A stretch of DNA of 64,000 nt from Myxococcales bacterium (GCA_016794365.1 JAEUKB010000063.1:62001-126000), one strand, 5' to 3'; positions 36,983 through 46,692 are shown, counted from the stretch's first letter. Translations and numbers: made by a program. Notes: a model not told the origin generated them from the sequence alone.

Positions 36983-39172
36983 TCAGCCGGGGATGCCCGA
37001 GCACGTCGCAGCGGGCTGATGCGCGAGGTCGTTTTTGTCTTTGCACTGACCGCCCTGACGGGTGCCCTTGCCGTTGTCTCCGACCCGCAGATACAGGTCC
37101 ACCGCGCGGCCTGGTGGACTGTTCCAGTCGCAGGTCACAGGCGCGCAGCTACCGGGAGCAATGGTTCCAGCGGTCTGCCCCGTACAGATCAGCTTGCCGC
37201 CCATGTCGGGATGGCCTTCATAGAAGCTGGCAAAGATCGGCATGGTCATCGGGCTGGCACCACGGTTACAGACCTCGCCGCGCAGTCGCCACAGCTTGCT
37301 GCAATCGGTGGAGTCAAGTCCCGGTACCGTGCGCCCAGTCGGATCAGGCAGAGATCCCGCACTGCCGCCGCCGCCCTGGACGTTTTGGCGATAGTTGTTG
37401 TAGGTGAGCCAGTTGTCGGACTCCGTCGTGGGAACCGACAGGTCGTCGTTGATGTTGGTGATGTGGTAGCTGTGCTGGTTCCACAGGGGGCGCGATGGCA
37501 TCCAGCGGTTCATCGGATCGCGCAGCACAAACAGTCCTTGGGTCAGTCCAGTCCATGGAGTGCGCGTTTCGGCTTCCGGTTGGGCAGAGCTGCTGCACGA
37601 TCCATAGGAGTCGCTGGGAACGATGATGTCGGCGTGACCGTCGTTATCGACATCGGCGATGACCGGCAGTTCTAGGCAGGTGTTGCTGGTGATGTTGGCA
37701 GCAAAGAGGGTCTTGCCATCTTTGCCGTTGTACACGCGCAGCCAGCACTCGTCGCGATAGACGACCTCGGCAGTTCCGTCACCGTTGAAGTCAAACACGC
37801 TGGAGCCTGTGCCTCCCGATGAGGCGTCGCGGGTCTGCTTGGACCACAAGACGCCGGGATCGCTGCCAGTACAGTCGGCAGGCTTGGGACTGCTTGCGCA
37901 CTTGAGCGCGTAGGTATAGTAGCGGGTGGCGGAGGCAAGACCGAAGTCGGGAACCTTGTCTCCGTCAAAGTCAGCGATGACAGACGGTCCGCCCCAGCCA
38001 CCTTCGGCGACGCGATACGGACCAAAGATGGTCTTTTTGTTGGCGTAGTCGTAGATGCTGACCATCTGGCTGCCGGACTGGGACATCACGAGCAGCAGAT
38101 CGGGCTTGCCATCAAGGTTGAAGTCCGCGACGGCAGGATAGAAGGGCTTGCTCGACAGCGCAGGTGGGGTTTTGTCCGCGCCGGTGACGCCGTCGTAGAC
38201 CTTGTCGTTCGAGATGATCTCGGGACGGCCATCGCCGTCGAGGTCGGCAGCAATTGGCAGAGAGCCGAGTGACTCGGCGCGGTTGGGCTTGGTCCACAAA
38301 ACCTCGATGCGTGACGGGGTGCCCCGGACAAAGCGAGAGACTTGGGCACCGGCGACAATCTCTGGCGGAGCTGTGCCGTCCACATCGACGATGGCGGGTG
38401 CGCTCCAGAGCTGACCGTTGCTGTTTGACTCTTGGGTTGGCGTCGGCGAGGTCGCGAGCAGGTTGCCTTTGTAATCCAGCACGATGACGCGATTTGCCGA
38501 GTCCACCGCCACGATCTCACCAAAGCCATCGCCGTCCAGGTCAGCGACCGCCAGGTTTCCTTGGTTGCTCGCCTGAAGATTGAGGCTCTTTCGCCACACC
38601 TCGCGGCAGTCTTGGCCGCTCATCACGACGATGCCGACGCCGTGTGCAACCGTCAGGACTTCTGGCTTTCCGTCTCGATCCAGGTCCGCGACCACCGGCA
38701 CCGACAGCGTTTGAAAGCCGGTCAGCTTGCAGGCAATGACCGGGGCCTTGAACTCTTCGGGCGTGAACGCGACGCCTTTGCACTCGGGATCGAAGCTGCC
38801 GAGCTTTTTGCAAAGATCCCACGGCAAGCACGACCCTTTGTAGCAGCGCGAGTCATCTTGGCAGGTGCTGTCGTCTTGGCACGGATCGCCCGCTTGGACA
38901 CAGACGCCTTCCAAGCAGCGCTGTCCGGTCCCGCACGGAGCCGCCGCAGAGCACGAGCGACCCCGACACCCGAGGTTGTTTTCGCTGACCACAGGATCGC
39001 TCGGCGGCTGGGTTGGATCGACGACCTCTTCGTCATCGTCCAGCTCACGGACGGCAGCGCAACCGGCAAGACCCGCGCTGGCGATCGCGCCCCACAGAAG
39101 CCACCGAGACCACCGCAGCGGGCGGCCCACAATTCGAGAGACTCTCACACGACCATCACGAAGCTGGTTCAT
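36983..39172 (-). CDS. FG-GAP/VCBS-repeat lipoprotein with cysteine-rich N-terminus
   Basis: A 729-residue protein. The ATG at 39172 follows GGAGGTGC; the signal peptide ends in the lipobox SAGLAGCAAV. After an acidic linker comes a Cys-rich segment (CRGRSCSAAAPCGTGQRCLEG ... CYKGSCLPW, given here in parts), like the Cys-rich linkers of other myxobacterial surface proteins. The body contains several calcium-binding propeller repeats (DLDRDGKPEVL, DLDGDGFGEIV, DLDGDGRPEII, DFNGDGTAEVV, DVDNDGHADII), giving an integrin-like beta-propeller. A C-terminal beta-domain follows. Likely surface-exposed; binding partner unknown. Confidence 0.85.
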   Translation of the reverse strand: MNQLRDGRVRVSRIVGRPLRWSRWLLWGAIASAGLAGCAAVRELDDDEEVVDPTQPPSDPVVSENNLGCRGRSCSAAAPCGTGQRCLEGVCVQAGDPCQDDSTCQDDSRCYKGSCLPWDLCKKLGSFDPECKGVAFTPEEFKAPVIACKLTGFQTLSVPVVADLDRDGKPEVLTVAHGVGIVVMSGQDCREVWRKSLNLQASNQGNLAVADLDGDGFGEIVAVDSANRVIVLDYKGNLLATSPTPTQESNSNGQLWSAPAIVDVDGTAPPEIVAGAQVSRFVRGTPSRIEVLWTKPNRAESLGSLPIAADLDGDGRPEIISNDKVYDGVTGADKTPPALSSKPFYPAVADFNLDGKPDLLLVMSQSGSQMVSIYDYANKKTIFGPYRVAEGGWGGPSVIADFDGDKVPDFGLASATRYYTYALKCASSPKPADCTGSDPGVLWSKQTRDASSGGTGSSVFDFNGDGTAEVVYRDECWLRVYNGKDGKTLFAANITSNTCLELPVIADVDNDGHADIIVPSDSYGSCSSSAQPEAETRTPWTGLTQGLFVLRDPMNRWMPSRPLWNQHSYHITNINDDLSVPTTESDNWLTYNNYRQNVQGGGGSAGSLPDPTGRTVPGLDSTDCSKLWRLRGEVCNRGASPMTMPIFASFYEGHPDMGGKLICTGQTAGTIAPGSCAPVTCDWNSPPGRAVDLYLRVGDNGKGTRQGGQCKDKNDLAHQPAATCSGIPG

Positions 39173-39267
39173 GAAGCACCTCCGGCTAAAGGAGGGCACC
39201 ATAGCACCGCTCCAAGCGGAGATTTTGGGCAATCGCGGTCTCATTGCGGCAGCCAGCGCTGGGCCCT

Positions 39268-39300
39268 GGGCCGGTCGCGGGCCGGTCGCGGGCCGGTCGC
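39268..39300. repeat. Three tandem copies of an 11-bp repeat
   Basis: GGGCCGGTCGC occurs three times without mismatch, in the 276-bp divergent region between the FG-GAP lipoprotein (start 39172) and the interrupted kinase (start 39449). It could be a binding-site array or simple slippage. Confidence 0.9.
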
Positions 39301-39420
39301 AGGCCGCGCAGGGTCCATCCGCGCCACCAGAGCAGCGGAGCACTCCTCGGTTGGCTCGACCATTTTGCCAATCATGCCGATGGACTGCGCCGCCTGGAAT
39401 CCCGATAGCTATCGCTGATG

Positions 39421-39426
39421 TATAAT
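39421..39426 (+). promoter_or_regulatory. -10 element (TATAAT) of the interrupted kinase operon
   Basis: A perfect TATAAT directly after TG lies 23 bases before the GTG at 39449. No good -35 is seen (AATCCC at 17-bp spacing). Because the -10 covers the alternative ATG at 39425, transcription from it would exclude that codon and supports translation from 39449, which has GGGGGA at 39436-39441. Confidence 0.5.
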
Positions 39427-39448
39427 GTGCCGCTTGGGGGACGGTTTC

Positions 39449-40030
39449 GTGGTTGCTGCAAGGCTCGGGACTTCACTTACCAAGCGCTGCGCACGCTGCG
39501 GCTTGCAGTTTGCGGTGACCGAGGCGCACCACTGTAGTTCGCCATCGGCTCCGCAGATTCGCCAAGAAGATCTCGATCGTACGGCCCCAAGCTATCCGCC
39601 GCTGGAAGAACAAGAAGACGCCGACCCGGTGGTGGGCGCGGTGCTGGCAGAGCGCTACCTGATCGAGTCGCGGCTGTCGCAAGGTGGCATGGGCGTGGTC
39701 TATCGGGCCAAGCACGTTCACTTGGACACGCCGGTGGCGGTCAAAATCCTGCTGCAACCGCAAGATCCGATCGCGCAGCGACGGTTCCTAGAAGAAGCCA
39801 AGATGGCTTCGCTTGTGCATCATCCGAACACGGTCTACATCGCCGACTTCGGGCTGCTGTCAGATGGACGCTCGTATCTGGTAATGGAGCTTTTGGTCGG
39901 GCCGACGCTGTCCAAAGCGATTGAAGCAGGCCCGATCGAGCCGCTGCGCGCCTGTCGCATCGCACAGCAGATTGCCACCGGCTTACAAGCCGTCCACGAC
40001 CACGGAATCGTTCACCGTGATCTGCTGTAG
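39449..40030 (+). pseudogene. Ser/Thr protein kinase, 5' fragment (interrupted in the catalytic loop)
   Basis: Encodes about 193 residues. The N-terminus has a zinc-ribbon-like CARCGLQF ... HHC. Kinase motifs: glycine loop LSQGGMGVVYRAK, catalytic lysine in VAVKILL, and the N-lobe to VHDHGIVHRDL. Homology stops after HRDL and a stop codon follows two codons later. The missing KPEN, DFG, C-lobe and the rest resume at about 43470 in the frame ending at 46692. The two pieces together make one normal kinase, so foreign DNA was inserted between them. As it stands this fragment cannot be an active kinase. Confidence 0.9.
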
Positions 40031-40193
40031 CGCGCCAAGTGCTGGGTGACGAAAGGCTCCTGGGTGCTGGCCGAGGAAGCACTTGAGGAACAGCTGCGTG
40101 CCCGTTGTGGCTGACGGCGCAAAACACACGGACAGCAAGGTCCGCGCAGGCACCGGCCCCCAGCCTGACTGCGGCGAACATGCGTGAGTACGC

Positions 40194-40403
40194 CGCTGCG
40201 CGAGCCATTTCTGCGGTGAACATGGGTCAGTCAACCGCTGCGCGAGCCATTTCTGCGGTGAACATGGGCCAGTCCGCCGCTGCGCGAGCCATTTCTGCGG
40301 TGAACATGGGTCAGTCCGCCGCTGCGCGAGCCATTTCTGCGGTGAACATGGGTCAGGCAACCGCTGCGCGAGCCATTTCTGCGGTGAACATGCGTGAGTC
40401 AGC
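40194..40403. repeat. Five tandem copies of a 42-bp repeat
   Basis: Units begin at 40194, 40236, 40278, 40320 and 40362, with partial copies on both flanks (from about 40163 and to about 40415). Each starts CGCTGCGCGAGCCATTTCTG and ends with ACATGGGTCAGT plus four variable bases. The period is 14 codons, so both strands stay open (for example AARAISAVNMGQSA on +), but no start signal or known domain supports a gene. Confidence 0.92.
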
Positions 40404-40547
40404 CGCTGACGCACCCCTGTTTTGGGCCGCGAGGCGGGTCTGACGGCTGAAGGGACAGCCCGCGCGTCCTACTCCAGCGTTTCCTACGCCACCGACCCAG
40501 CGCCCATCGCGAGGAACAAAGACAAGCGCCTACCCGACGGGAAGACT

Positions 40548-40576
40548 GTTCACCGTGATCTCAAGCCTGAGTATAT
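40548..40576 (+). other. Stray kinase catalytic-loop fragment (second HRDLKPE)
   Basis: The bases read VHRDLKPEYI then Gly and a stop. The first 14 bases, GTTCACCGTGATCT, are identical to 40010-40023 at the broken end of the kinase. The following AAGCCTGA matches the 3' kinase fragment at 43473, but then differs (GAGTAT against GAAAAC). It is either a remnant of the interrupted gene or of a related kinase gene carried with the island. Confidence 0.8.
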
Positions 40577-41117
40577 TGGCTAACAAATTATCGTCGAGAA
40601 CCTCTATTTTTTATGCGTCCTAGGAAGTGCGCGGGAAGCGTAGCTTGGCGGCACGTATCGTCGCGGTTCATTCTCTGTGGTGTCTTGGCTGGACAGGTGT
40701 GAGAGCCGCATCAAGATGGTGCGGACCCAATGGAACCTCCCCGTCGGAGTTGTCCCCCCGACTTCACTTCCTGGTCGGCACCCGAGCCAGGTGCTGCTGC
40801 CCGCTGTGACCTTCATCCGCGAGAAGCTGCTGCCCCTATCTCAGTTCCGCCGGTGGTGGGAGGAACCATCCACAAGCCCGCTGGATGGTAACGAATCGCT
40901 CGCTAGACTTTGTGCGGCCCAATCGACGCCTCGCGCTGTGTACAGGGACAGCCGGGAATCGTTCCCATGTTGATTCAGTTCATCCGTGCACGGTCGCCGA
41001 ACATGTTGTGATTGATGGCAACAGCCCGATGACATTCAGTGCTCTCGGCAGCCCTTCGCAATCGAAAGCCAAGGTTGTCAATTGGGCGCTGGCTGTTCAA
41101 GATGGCCGGACATCACT
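40577..41117. other. Island stretch without a recognisable gene
   Basis: Between the kinase fragment and the methyltransferase. Only short, unsupported frames are present. TTGTCA (41075-41080) with CAAGAT 17 bases later is a weak promoter candidate; it would place the transcript start very near the methyltransferase ATG, which has no Shine-Dalgarno, as in a leaderless message. Confidence 0.4.
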
Positions 41118-42302
41118 ATGGAACTTCGTGCAGCAGAGTTTTTTGCCGGGATCGGCCTCATGAGAATGGGGCTGGATCGCGAAGGATGGTCCACAGTCTG
41201 GGCCAACGACATCGACGAAAAGAAGCGGGAGATGTATCGGGCAAATTTCAATGATGACGCGTGTGAGTTCGTACTCGGCGATGTTCATGGTATTGACGGA
41301 AAGGACATCCCAGATATCGAACTAGCAACAGCATCATTTCCCTGCAATGACTTATCATTGGCTGGTGCGCGGCATGGTCTTGCAGGGATGCAATCATCGG
41401 CTTTCTGGGGCTTTATCGATGCAATCAAGAGCATGGACCACCGTCGGCCTCCGTTGGTTTTGTTGGAGAACGTGGCTGGATTCCTCACTTCAAATAATGG
41501 CAATGACTTCCGTGATGCGCTTCTGGCGCTCAACAGGCTCGGTTATGCAGTGGATACCTTCTTGATAGATGCTGCTCGCTTCGTGCCTCAAAGTCGCCAG
41601 AGACTCTTTGTGGTGGGCATGAAAGCCAAAGACAATCGTCTTCAAGAGGAGACCATCACTCTATTGCAGAGTGATTTGCGTCCTCCTGCCCTTGCAGATT
41701 TCATCATTATGCATCCGGAAATCAGGTGGGCCGTTCGCAAACTTCCCTTTCTCCCTTCTCTAACGCTCACGCTCTACGATATCATTGAGGACATTCCACG
41801 GAGCTCTGAGCTTTGGTGGTCCCAGGATCGTTGTGAGTATCTATTCAATCAAATGAGTGAGAAGCATCGTGCAGAAGCCGAAAGGATGATGGCGGGTTCA
41901 ACGTGGAGTTACGGCACTGTGTTCCGTCGTGTGCGTAACGGACGGTCCATGGGGGAACTCCGCACAGATGGTATTGCAGGGTGCTTGCGAACCCCACGAG
42001 GCGGCAGCGGACGGCAGATTCTGTTCTGCGCTGGTAAAGGAAGATATCGAGTGCGCCTTCTGACACCTCGCGAATGTGCCCGCTTGATGGGAGCCGATGA
42101 CTACAAGATTAATGTGCCACTCAACCAAGCGCTTTTTGGTTTTGGCGATGCAGTCTGCGTCCCGGTGATTCAGTGGATAGCAAAAAACTATCTCAATCCA
42201 GCGCTTGAGGAAATTCGTGACTTACCCTTGGCCCTGGCACAAACCTGCACCAAAGTGACCTACAAGGTTGTATGGAACCAAGAGGCCCAAAATCATGACT
42301 GA
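41118..42302 (+). CDS. DNA (cytosine-5) methyltransferase of a type II restriction-modification system
   Basis: A 394-residue m5C methyltransferase. Motif I AEFFAGIGLMRMG (AdoMet), motif IV ASFPCNDLSLAG with the catalytic cysteine, motif VI LLENVAG, motif VIII FVPQSRQRLFVVG and motif X near LNQALFGFGDAVCVPV are all present, so it should be active. The variable target-recognition region lies at about 200-320. The ATG at 41118 begins at the domain. Its last 8 bases overlap the next gene. Codon use is far less GC-biased than in the flanking chromosome, indicating recent acquisition. Confidence 0.93.
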   Translation: MELRAAEFFAGIGLMRMGLDREGWSTVWANDIDEKKREMYRANFNDDACEFVLGDVHGIDGKDIPDIELATASFPCNDLSLAGARHGLAGMQSSAFWGFIDAIKSMDHRRPPLVLLENVAGFLTSNNGNDFRDALLALNRLGYAVDTFLIDAARFVPQSRQRLFVVGMKAKDNRLQEETITLLQSDLRPPALADFIIMHPEIRWAVRKLPFLPSLTLTLYDIIEDIPRSSELWWSQDRCEYLFNQMSEKHRAEAERMMAGSTWSYGTVFRRVRNGRSMGELRTDGIAGCLRTPRGGSGRQILFCAGKGRYRVRLLTPRECARLMGADDYKINVPLNQALFGFGDAVCVPVIQWIAKNYLNPALEEIRDLPLALAQTCTKVTYKVVWNQEAQNHD

Positions 42303-43227
42303 TGACCTCAAATTCCTCGAAACGCTGGCCTCTACGCAGAGAAAGTTTCTGCAAAAAGGCGGTTTGTGTGTCGGGTTGGTGGTTACAAGGACGGCTGAGC
42401 AGTATGGCCTGCCATTGAATCCTGGAAAACTACGAACCGATGAAGGTGGTCAGGTTAAAGGACTTGGTAAGGCTGCTGTGCAGTCAATTCTGGCTGAGTT
42501 TGGCATTACCAAAGTTCTCGCCGAAGAAGGTGGCAGGACAAGTCGCGGCAGCCTTGGCCTGATGGAAAGCTACGTCAATGCGTTGAACGAAGCGCACACG
42601 AAACAGAGCAAGCTTGACCTTGCGCTGGTTTTGGCCTGGTGGGTGGAGAAAGTGAGACTTTACTTTGCCAGCGAAGGCCCGAAGTTTAACTTCGACAGTG
42701 GCAAATCGATCGCGGCCAACCTCACTGACATCTTTTCCCAAGCCGCTGAAATCCAGAAGAATGCGGGTGGGACAAGTTACGTTGGAGCCATGCTGCAGCA
42801 TCTTGTCGGCGCAAAACTCGACATCGTGCTCGGTGTTGGCCATGTGCAGCATCATGGGTCTTCGGTCACAGATCAATCGACAGAGCGAAGTGCGGATTTC
42901 CAAGTGAACGAAGTCGCGATACATGTCACTACTTACCCGAATGAGGCCCTGATTCGCAAGGCAGCAGCCAATCTCCAGGCCGGACTGAAGCCAGTCATTG
43001 TGACTCTGTCAGATGGAGTCAACGGGGCTGCCTATCTTCTCAAAGGCACCGAATGGCGTGATCGCATAGATGTGATCGATGCCGCGCAGTTTCTGACAGC
43101 CAATGTTTATGAGCGGAGCCTATTCAAGGCTAGTGATTGCCGGGCGACGATTTCGGAGATACTCGCTCGCTACAATCAGATTGTGGAGAGCTGCGAGACC
43201 GATCCAGTTCTTCGTATTCGGTGCTAA
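42295..43227 (+). CDS. DUF4928-like protein, probable restriction endonuclease partner
   Basis: A 310-residue protein whose ATG (preceded by AGAGG) overlaps the methyltransferase stop. It resembles the DUF4928 proteins that accompany C5 methyltransferases: it has RTAEQYGLPLNPGKLRTDEGGQ near the N-terminus (shown only to identify the region at about 35-60), and a later segment ERSADFQVNEVAIHVTTYP in which the Asp/Glu and following residues could form a nuclease core. I see no classic PD-(D/E)XK lysine. The role as endonuclease is inferred from position and from the need for a partner to an active methyltransferase. Confidence 0.7.
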   Translation: MTDDLKFLETLASTQRKFLQKGGLCVGLVVTRTAEQYGLPLNPGKLRTDEGGQVKGLGKAAVQSILAEFGITKVLAEEGGRTSRGSLGLMESYVNALNEAHTKQSKLDLALVLAWWVEKVRLYFASEGPKFNFDSGKSIAANLTDIFSQAAEIQKNAGGTSYVGAMLQHLVGAKLDIVLGVGHVQHHGSSVTDQSTERSADFQVNEVAIHVTTYPNEALIRKAAANLQAGLKPVIVTLSDGVNGAAYLLKGTEWRDRIDVIDAAQFLTANVYERSLFKASDCRATISEILARYNQIVESCETDPVLRIRC

Positions 43228-43320
43228 GAACGCTGACCAAATCTCTTATTGGTGTAGCAGCTACCAATGTTCTCACAATAACGGGTCACCGCGAGCGCGG
43301 CCTATTCCAACGCGCTTGCC

Positions 43321-46300
43321 GTGCCACGGTCGGTAATGTTTCTCACCAACGGTTGGCTATGTGCGCATCAGCTTGGGCGCTGTGGGGCTGGCGGAAAGAG
43401 CTGGGTCGGCAACTTCCCTGGCGTCTCAGACGGCAATGGGGAAATTTCAGCGGATTTCTCGACGGGTTTGGATGTGAAGCCTGAAAACATTTTTCTGGTC
43501 GAGCAGACTGGGCAGAAGGACTTTGTAAAGATTGTCGATTTTGGCATTGCGCTGCGGGCGAATCAGGCGCTTCGCCAAGATCAAATCGAGCAGCTGGCAG
43601 CGGCTCAGGATGGCGAGCGCAGCGACAACAGCTTCAGCGGACGGCTGACGGAAGTCGGGTCGGTGCTGGGCACCCCGCTGTATATGTCGCCCGAGCAAGC
43701 CTGCGCAGCCCACGTCGATTCACGAGCGGATCAGTATGCGCTTGGCTGCATCTTGTTCGAGATGCTGACGGGGAAGCTGCCGTTTGAAGGTGCGACTCCG
43801 ACGAGCTTGATGTTTAAGCACGTCTCGATGCCCACGCCGACGCTACACAGCAAGCATCCGAAGCTGAAGATCACCAAGGCACTCGAAGCGCTGGTGATGA
43901 AGCTGATGGCGAAGTCGCCGGACCAGCGCTATCCGTCGATGAAGGAAGTCATCGCGGAGCTAGGCAAAGAGATCGAGCTGCTGCTGATTCAGCGCGGCGA
44001 GAGCGTGGTGCTTGGCAAAGATGCAGCGCGGCTGGTTCAGAGCGGCTTCCGTGGGCTGTCGAAGGAAGCCAAGCAGCGCGTGTTTCTTAGCTCGGTGATC
44101 GCGGCCACGTCGGTGCTGGTGCTGGCAAGCGGCGGGCTGTACCTGGGCAGTCGCTATCTGTCAAACCAGCGCAAGCCGACCCAGATTCAGCTTCACCCCA
44201 GTGAAATGGGCGAAGCGCGCGCGCAAGCCACCGCCTTCTTGGTGGGCGAGCTAAAGGATCCTGACCCGGAGCTGCGAGCCTCGGTGCTGAGCGAGCTGGG
44301 CTGGACGCACGATCTCAGCCTGCTGCCCAAGCTGTTGCCGCTTCTGTCGGACACAAGCAGCGAGATTGCCGCGCAGGCAGCGGCAGCGATCGGCGAGCTG
44401 GGTGCTCGGCAAGCCATCCCGCCACTTCAGAAGCTGCTCAGCCAAAAGACAGCCCCAAACGTACAGGTGGCGGCGGCGGCGGCGCTGTCTCAGCTTGGCG
44501 ATCCACACGGACAGAAGCTGCTTCTTGAAGCACTCGATGGCAGCGACGTGATGACGCGACAGAAAGCGGCGTACTGGCTCAGCGAGCAAGGGCACCCAAA
44601 AGCGATCGAAATCCTGCTCGGTGTTGCGACAATGCCCAGCACACCGGAAGAGCAAGCGCTGCGACTGCTGGGCCGACTGGCTCGTGGTGGTGATGAACAG
44701 GCAAAGTCCCTGCTGCGGCAGCGTCTCAGTCGTCCGGGTCGGCGAGAGCACAAGCTGCTGGCAGCAGGCAGGCTGGCGGCGGTTCACGACGAAGTGGGAC
44801 GGCGCTTTTTGGCGGATCTGGCGGCGCAGCCGGGGGCAGAGCAGCTCTTTGCGGCGCGACTGCTGACGACACCGGAAAACCCGGTCGGACTGGAGATGTT
44901 TCGCAAAGTGGCCGAAGCGAAAAACGCGACGCTGGCGTCTCGACAGATTGCGATGGAAGGACTGGCTCTGTCTGGCGTGGCGACGGATGTTCGGCTGCTG
45001 GCAGCGATCCTAAACGGCGATCCGTCCAAGGCGCTGCGACACCAAGCGGCCATCGCGATTGTGGACATTGCAGCGCGTGAGCCCACATCGCTGTCGGATC
45101 AGAGCCTGACGTGGGCGCGGCTGGCGAGTGACGACGATGACTTCGCGCTGCGTGAGGATGCAGCGGGAGTGCTGAGCGAGGACCGATCGGCGCAGGCAGA
45201 GACGCTGCTGCTGCGGCTGGCGGCTGACAAGGTCGCGAGCGTTCGTCGCAGTGCCATGCGGGCGCTGGGACAGAGAACGGACGCGGCATCGCTGCAAGCG
45301 CTCCACCAAGGGCTGTCGGATGAAGCCCTGGAAGTACGCAGCGAGGCCCTGCGAGCGCTGGTACGGGTGACGTCGCTGCTGTCTCGGCTTAAGCAAGTCG
45401 AGCTAATCCAGCAGGTACGAAGCTGGCTGACCGAAGTGCTCTCACACGGTGAGCAGACCGCTCAGACCGATCAAATCCTGGCGCGCATTGGGCTGGAGCG
45501 ACTGGGGGATTCCTCACAGCGGCAGCACCTGACAGCGCTGTACAGCAAAGCCGACACGGAGCAGCGGCGACAGATCATCGATCGCGAAGACGGCGACCGC
45601 GCGCTGTGGAATCGTGCCCTGTCGGAAGAGAGCTGGACGCTACGCTTTACGGCAGCCCGACGCCTGGCCGAAGTGGGCGACGAGCGCGCCGTTCCAGTCT
45701 TGCGGGAAGCACTTGGCAAAGGCGGCAGCGCAGCGGGCACAGCCTACGGTCTTTTGTTGAAGCTGGGCGTACACGTCGATCCGCCCAACCTGCTGGCACA
45801 GCTTTCCACCACGGTTCCTGTCGAGCAGCGCATCGCGGTGCTGGAAGGGCTGTCGCTTTCGCCACTGACGGTGAGCTTGCCGCTGCTACAGAAAGCGGCG
45901 CGCGATCCATCGGCACAGGTTCGCAGTCAAGCCGCAGAGGTGGCAGCAAGCCTGCCGCTGGTCGATGGCAAGCCAGCGGGTCTGGGGATCTTGCGACTGC
46001 TATCCGATGATGGAAATGCGGTGGTGCGGACGCGCGCGGCAGCCCTTTTGCTGCGACTGCTGAATGTTCCGTCGAGTGGCTCGGCGCTGGCTGTTCCGGT
46101 GCAGCCGCAGCCCAAGCTGACGACGATCCAGCCAAACGACCGGCCCACAAGTCCGCAGGTCGCGTCCGCGCAGGGGACGGAAGGTACGCAGACCGGATCT
46201 ACGCCGCAGACCACGCCGAGCGGAGCCGAGAAGCTGCCGCAGGTGGCCGAGCTGGCACGCAGGGGCCGACAGGCGCTCGATACCAAGGACTTTGCCGCCG

Positions 46301-46692
46301 CAGAGCAGCTCCTTGGGAAGGCGCGGAAGCTGTGCAATCGGTCGGAAAAGACACCGGGCTGCGCGGAGCTGTCGTTCGATCTGTCCGTGTTGCTCGGTCG
46401 CGCGCATGAAGCGCAAGGTCACACCGCCGAAGCGATGACGGAGTTTGAGCGGGCCATGAAGCTCAGTCCGAAAGTAACAGGCAAAGCGGAAGAGAAGTCC
46501 GTGACGCAAGCGGCCATCCTGCGCCTGGTTCCGCAGCTTGGTGTGGTGATGGTGCCCAAGGTTTCCAAGCAGGCATGCTCGCTGATTCCTTTGTGGATGC
46601 CTCCGGGCAGTCACCAGATCACAATCGATGGCAAGCCGCAGACGGTGGAGGTGAAAGCCACGCAGACCGTGAAGGCGGGAAGCTGTCCATGA
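43321..46692 (+). pseudogene. Ser/Thr protein kinase, 3' fragment with HEAT repeats (interrupted)
   Basis: The frame opens at a GTG at 43321, but kinase homology begins at VKPENIFLV (about 43470); the first 50 residues come from island DNA. C-lobe motifs are VKIVDFGIAL, GTPLYMSPEQ and DQYALGCILFEMLTGKLPF. A membrane segment (VIAATSVLVLASGGLYLG) follows, then about 550 residues of HEAT-like repeats (LRASVLSELGWTHDLSLLPKLL), a Pro/Thr-rich linker, TPR-like helices and a PEGA-like end (GSHQITIDGKPQTVEV). Without the N-lobe it cannot phosphorylate. Whether the chimera is translated is unknown. The stop overlaps the next gene's ATG. Confidence 0.88.

Larger units (their letters stand above)
40025..43469 (+). 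mobile_element. Foreign island inserted in the kinase gene, carrying a restriction-modification pair
   Basis: About 3.4 kb separates the HRDL codons (ending 40024) from the KPEN codons (from about 43470) of one kinase gene. From about 40580 to 43320 the DNA is visibly more AT-rich and lacks the GC-biased third positions of its neighbours. Cargo is a C5 cytosine methyltransferase and a DUF4928-like protein. The left part (40025-40547) is GC-rich and holds a 42-bp tandem array. No integrase, transposase or terminal inverted repeats were found, so the mechanism is unknown. The stretch 43228-43469 shows no gene. Confidence 0.85.

Noticed and set aside
35615..37675. A 686-codon plus-strand frame spanning two genes
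   Set aside because: It is antisense to tmcA and to the end of the FG-GAP lipoprotein gene; no domain is recognisable, and a single gene opposite two well-supported ones is implausible.
40194..40403. Possible CRISPR array
   Set aside because: Units are contiguous with no unique spacers, and no cas gene is present.
40105..40443. A repetitive 112-residue protein built of 14-residue units
   Set aside because: The reverse strand is equally open, as expected from a 42-bp tandem repeat; there is no Shine-Dalgarno, signal or known family.
40010..40561. 14-bp direct repeat as a simple transposition target duplication
   Set aside because: The second copy continues into kinase sequence that differs from the interrupted gene (KPEY against KPEN), and no transposase or terminal inverted repeats lie between the copies.
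40025..43469. Group I or group II intron in the kinase gene
   Set aside because: No reverse transcriptase, maturase, homing endonuclease or domain V-like hairpin was seen; the cargo is a restriction-modification pair.
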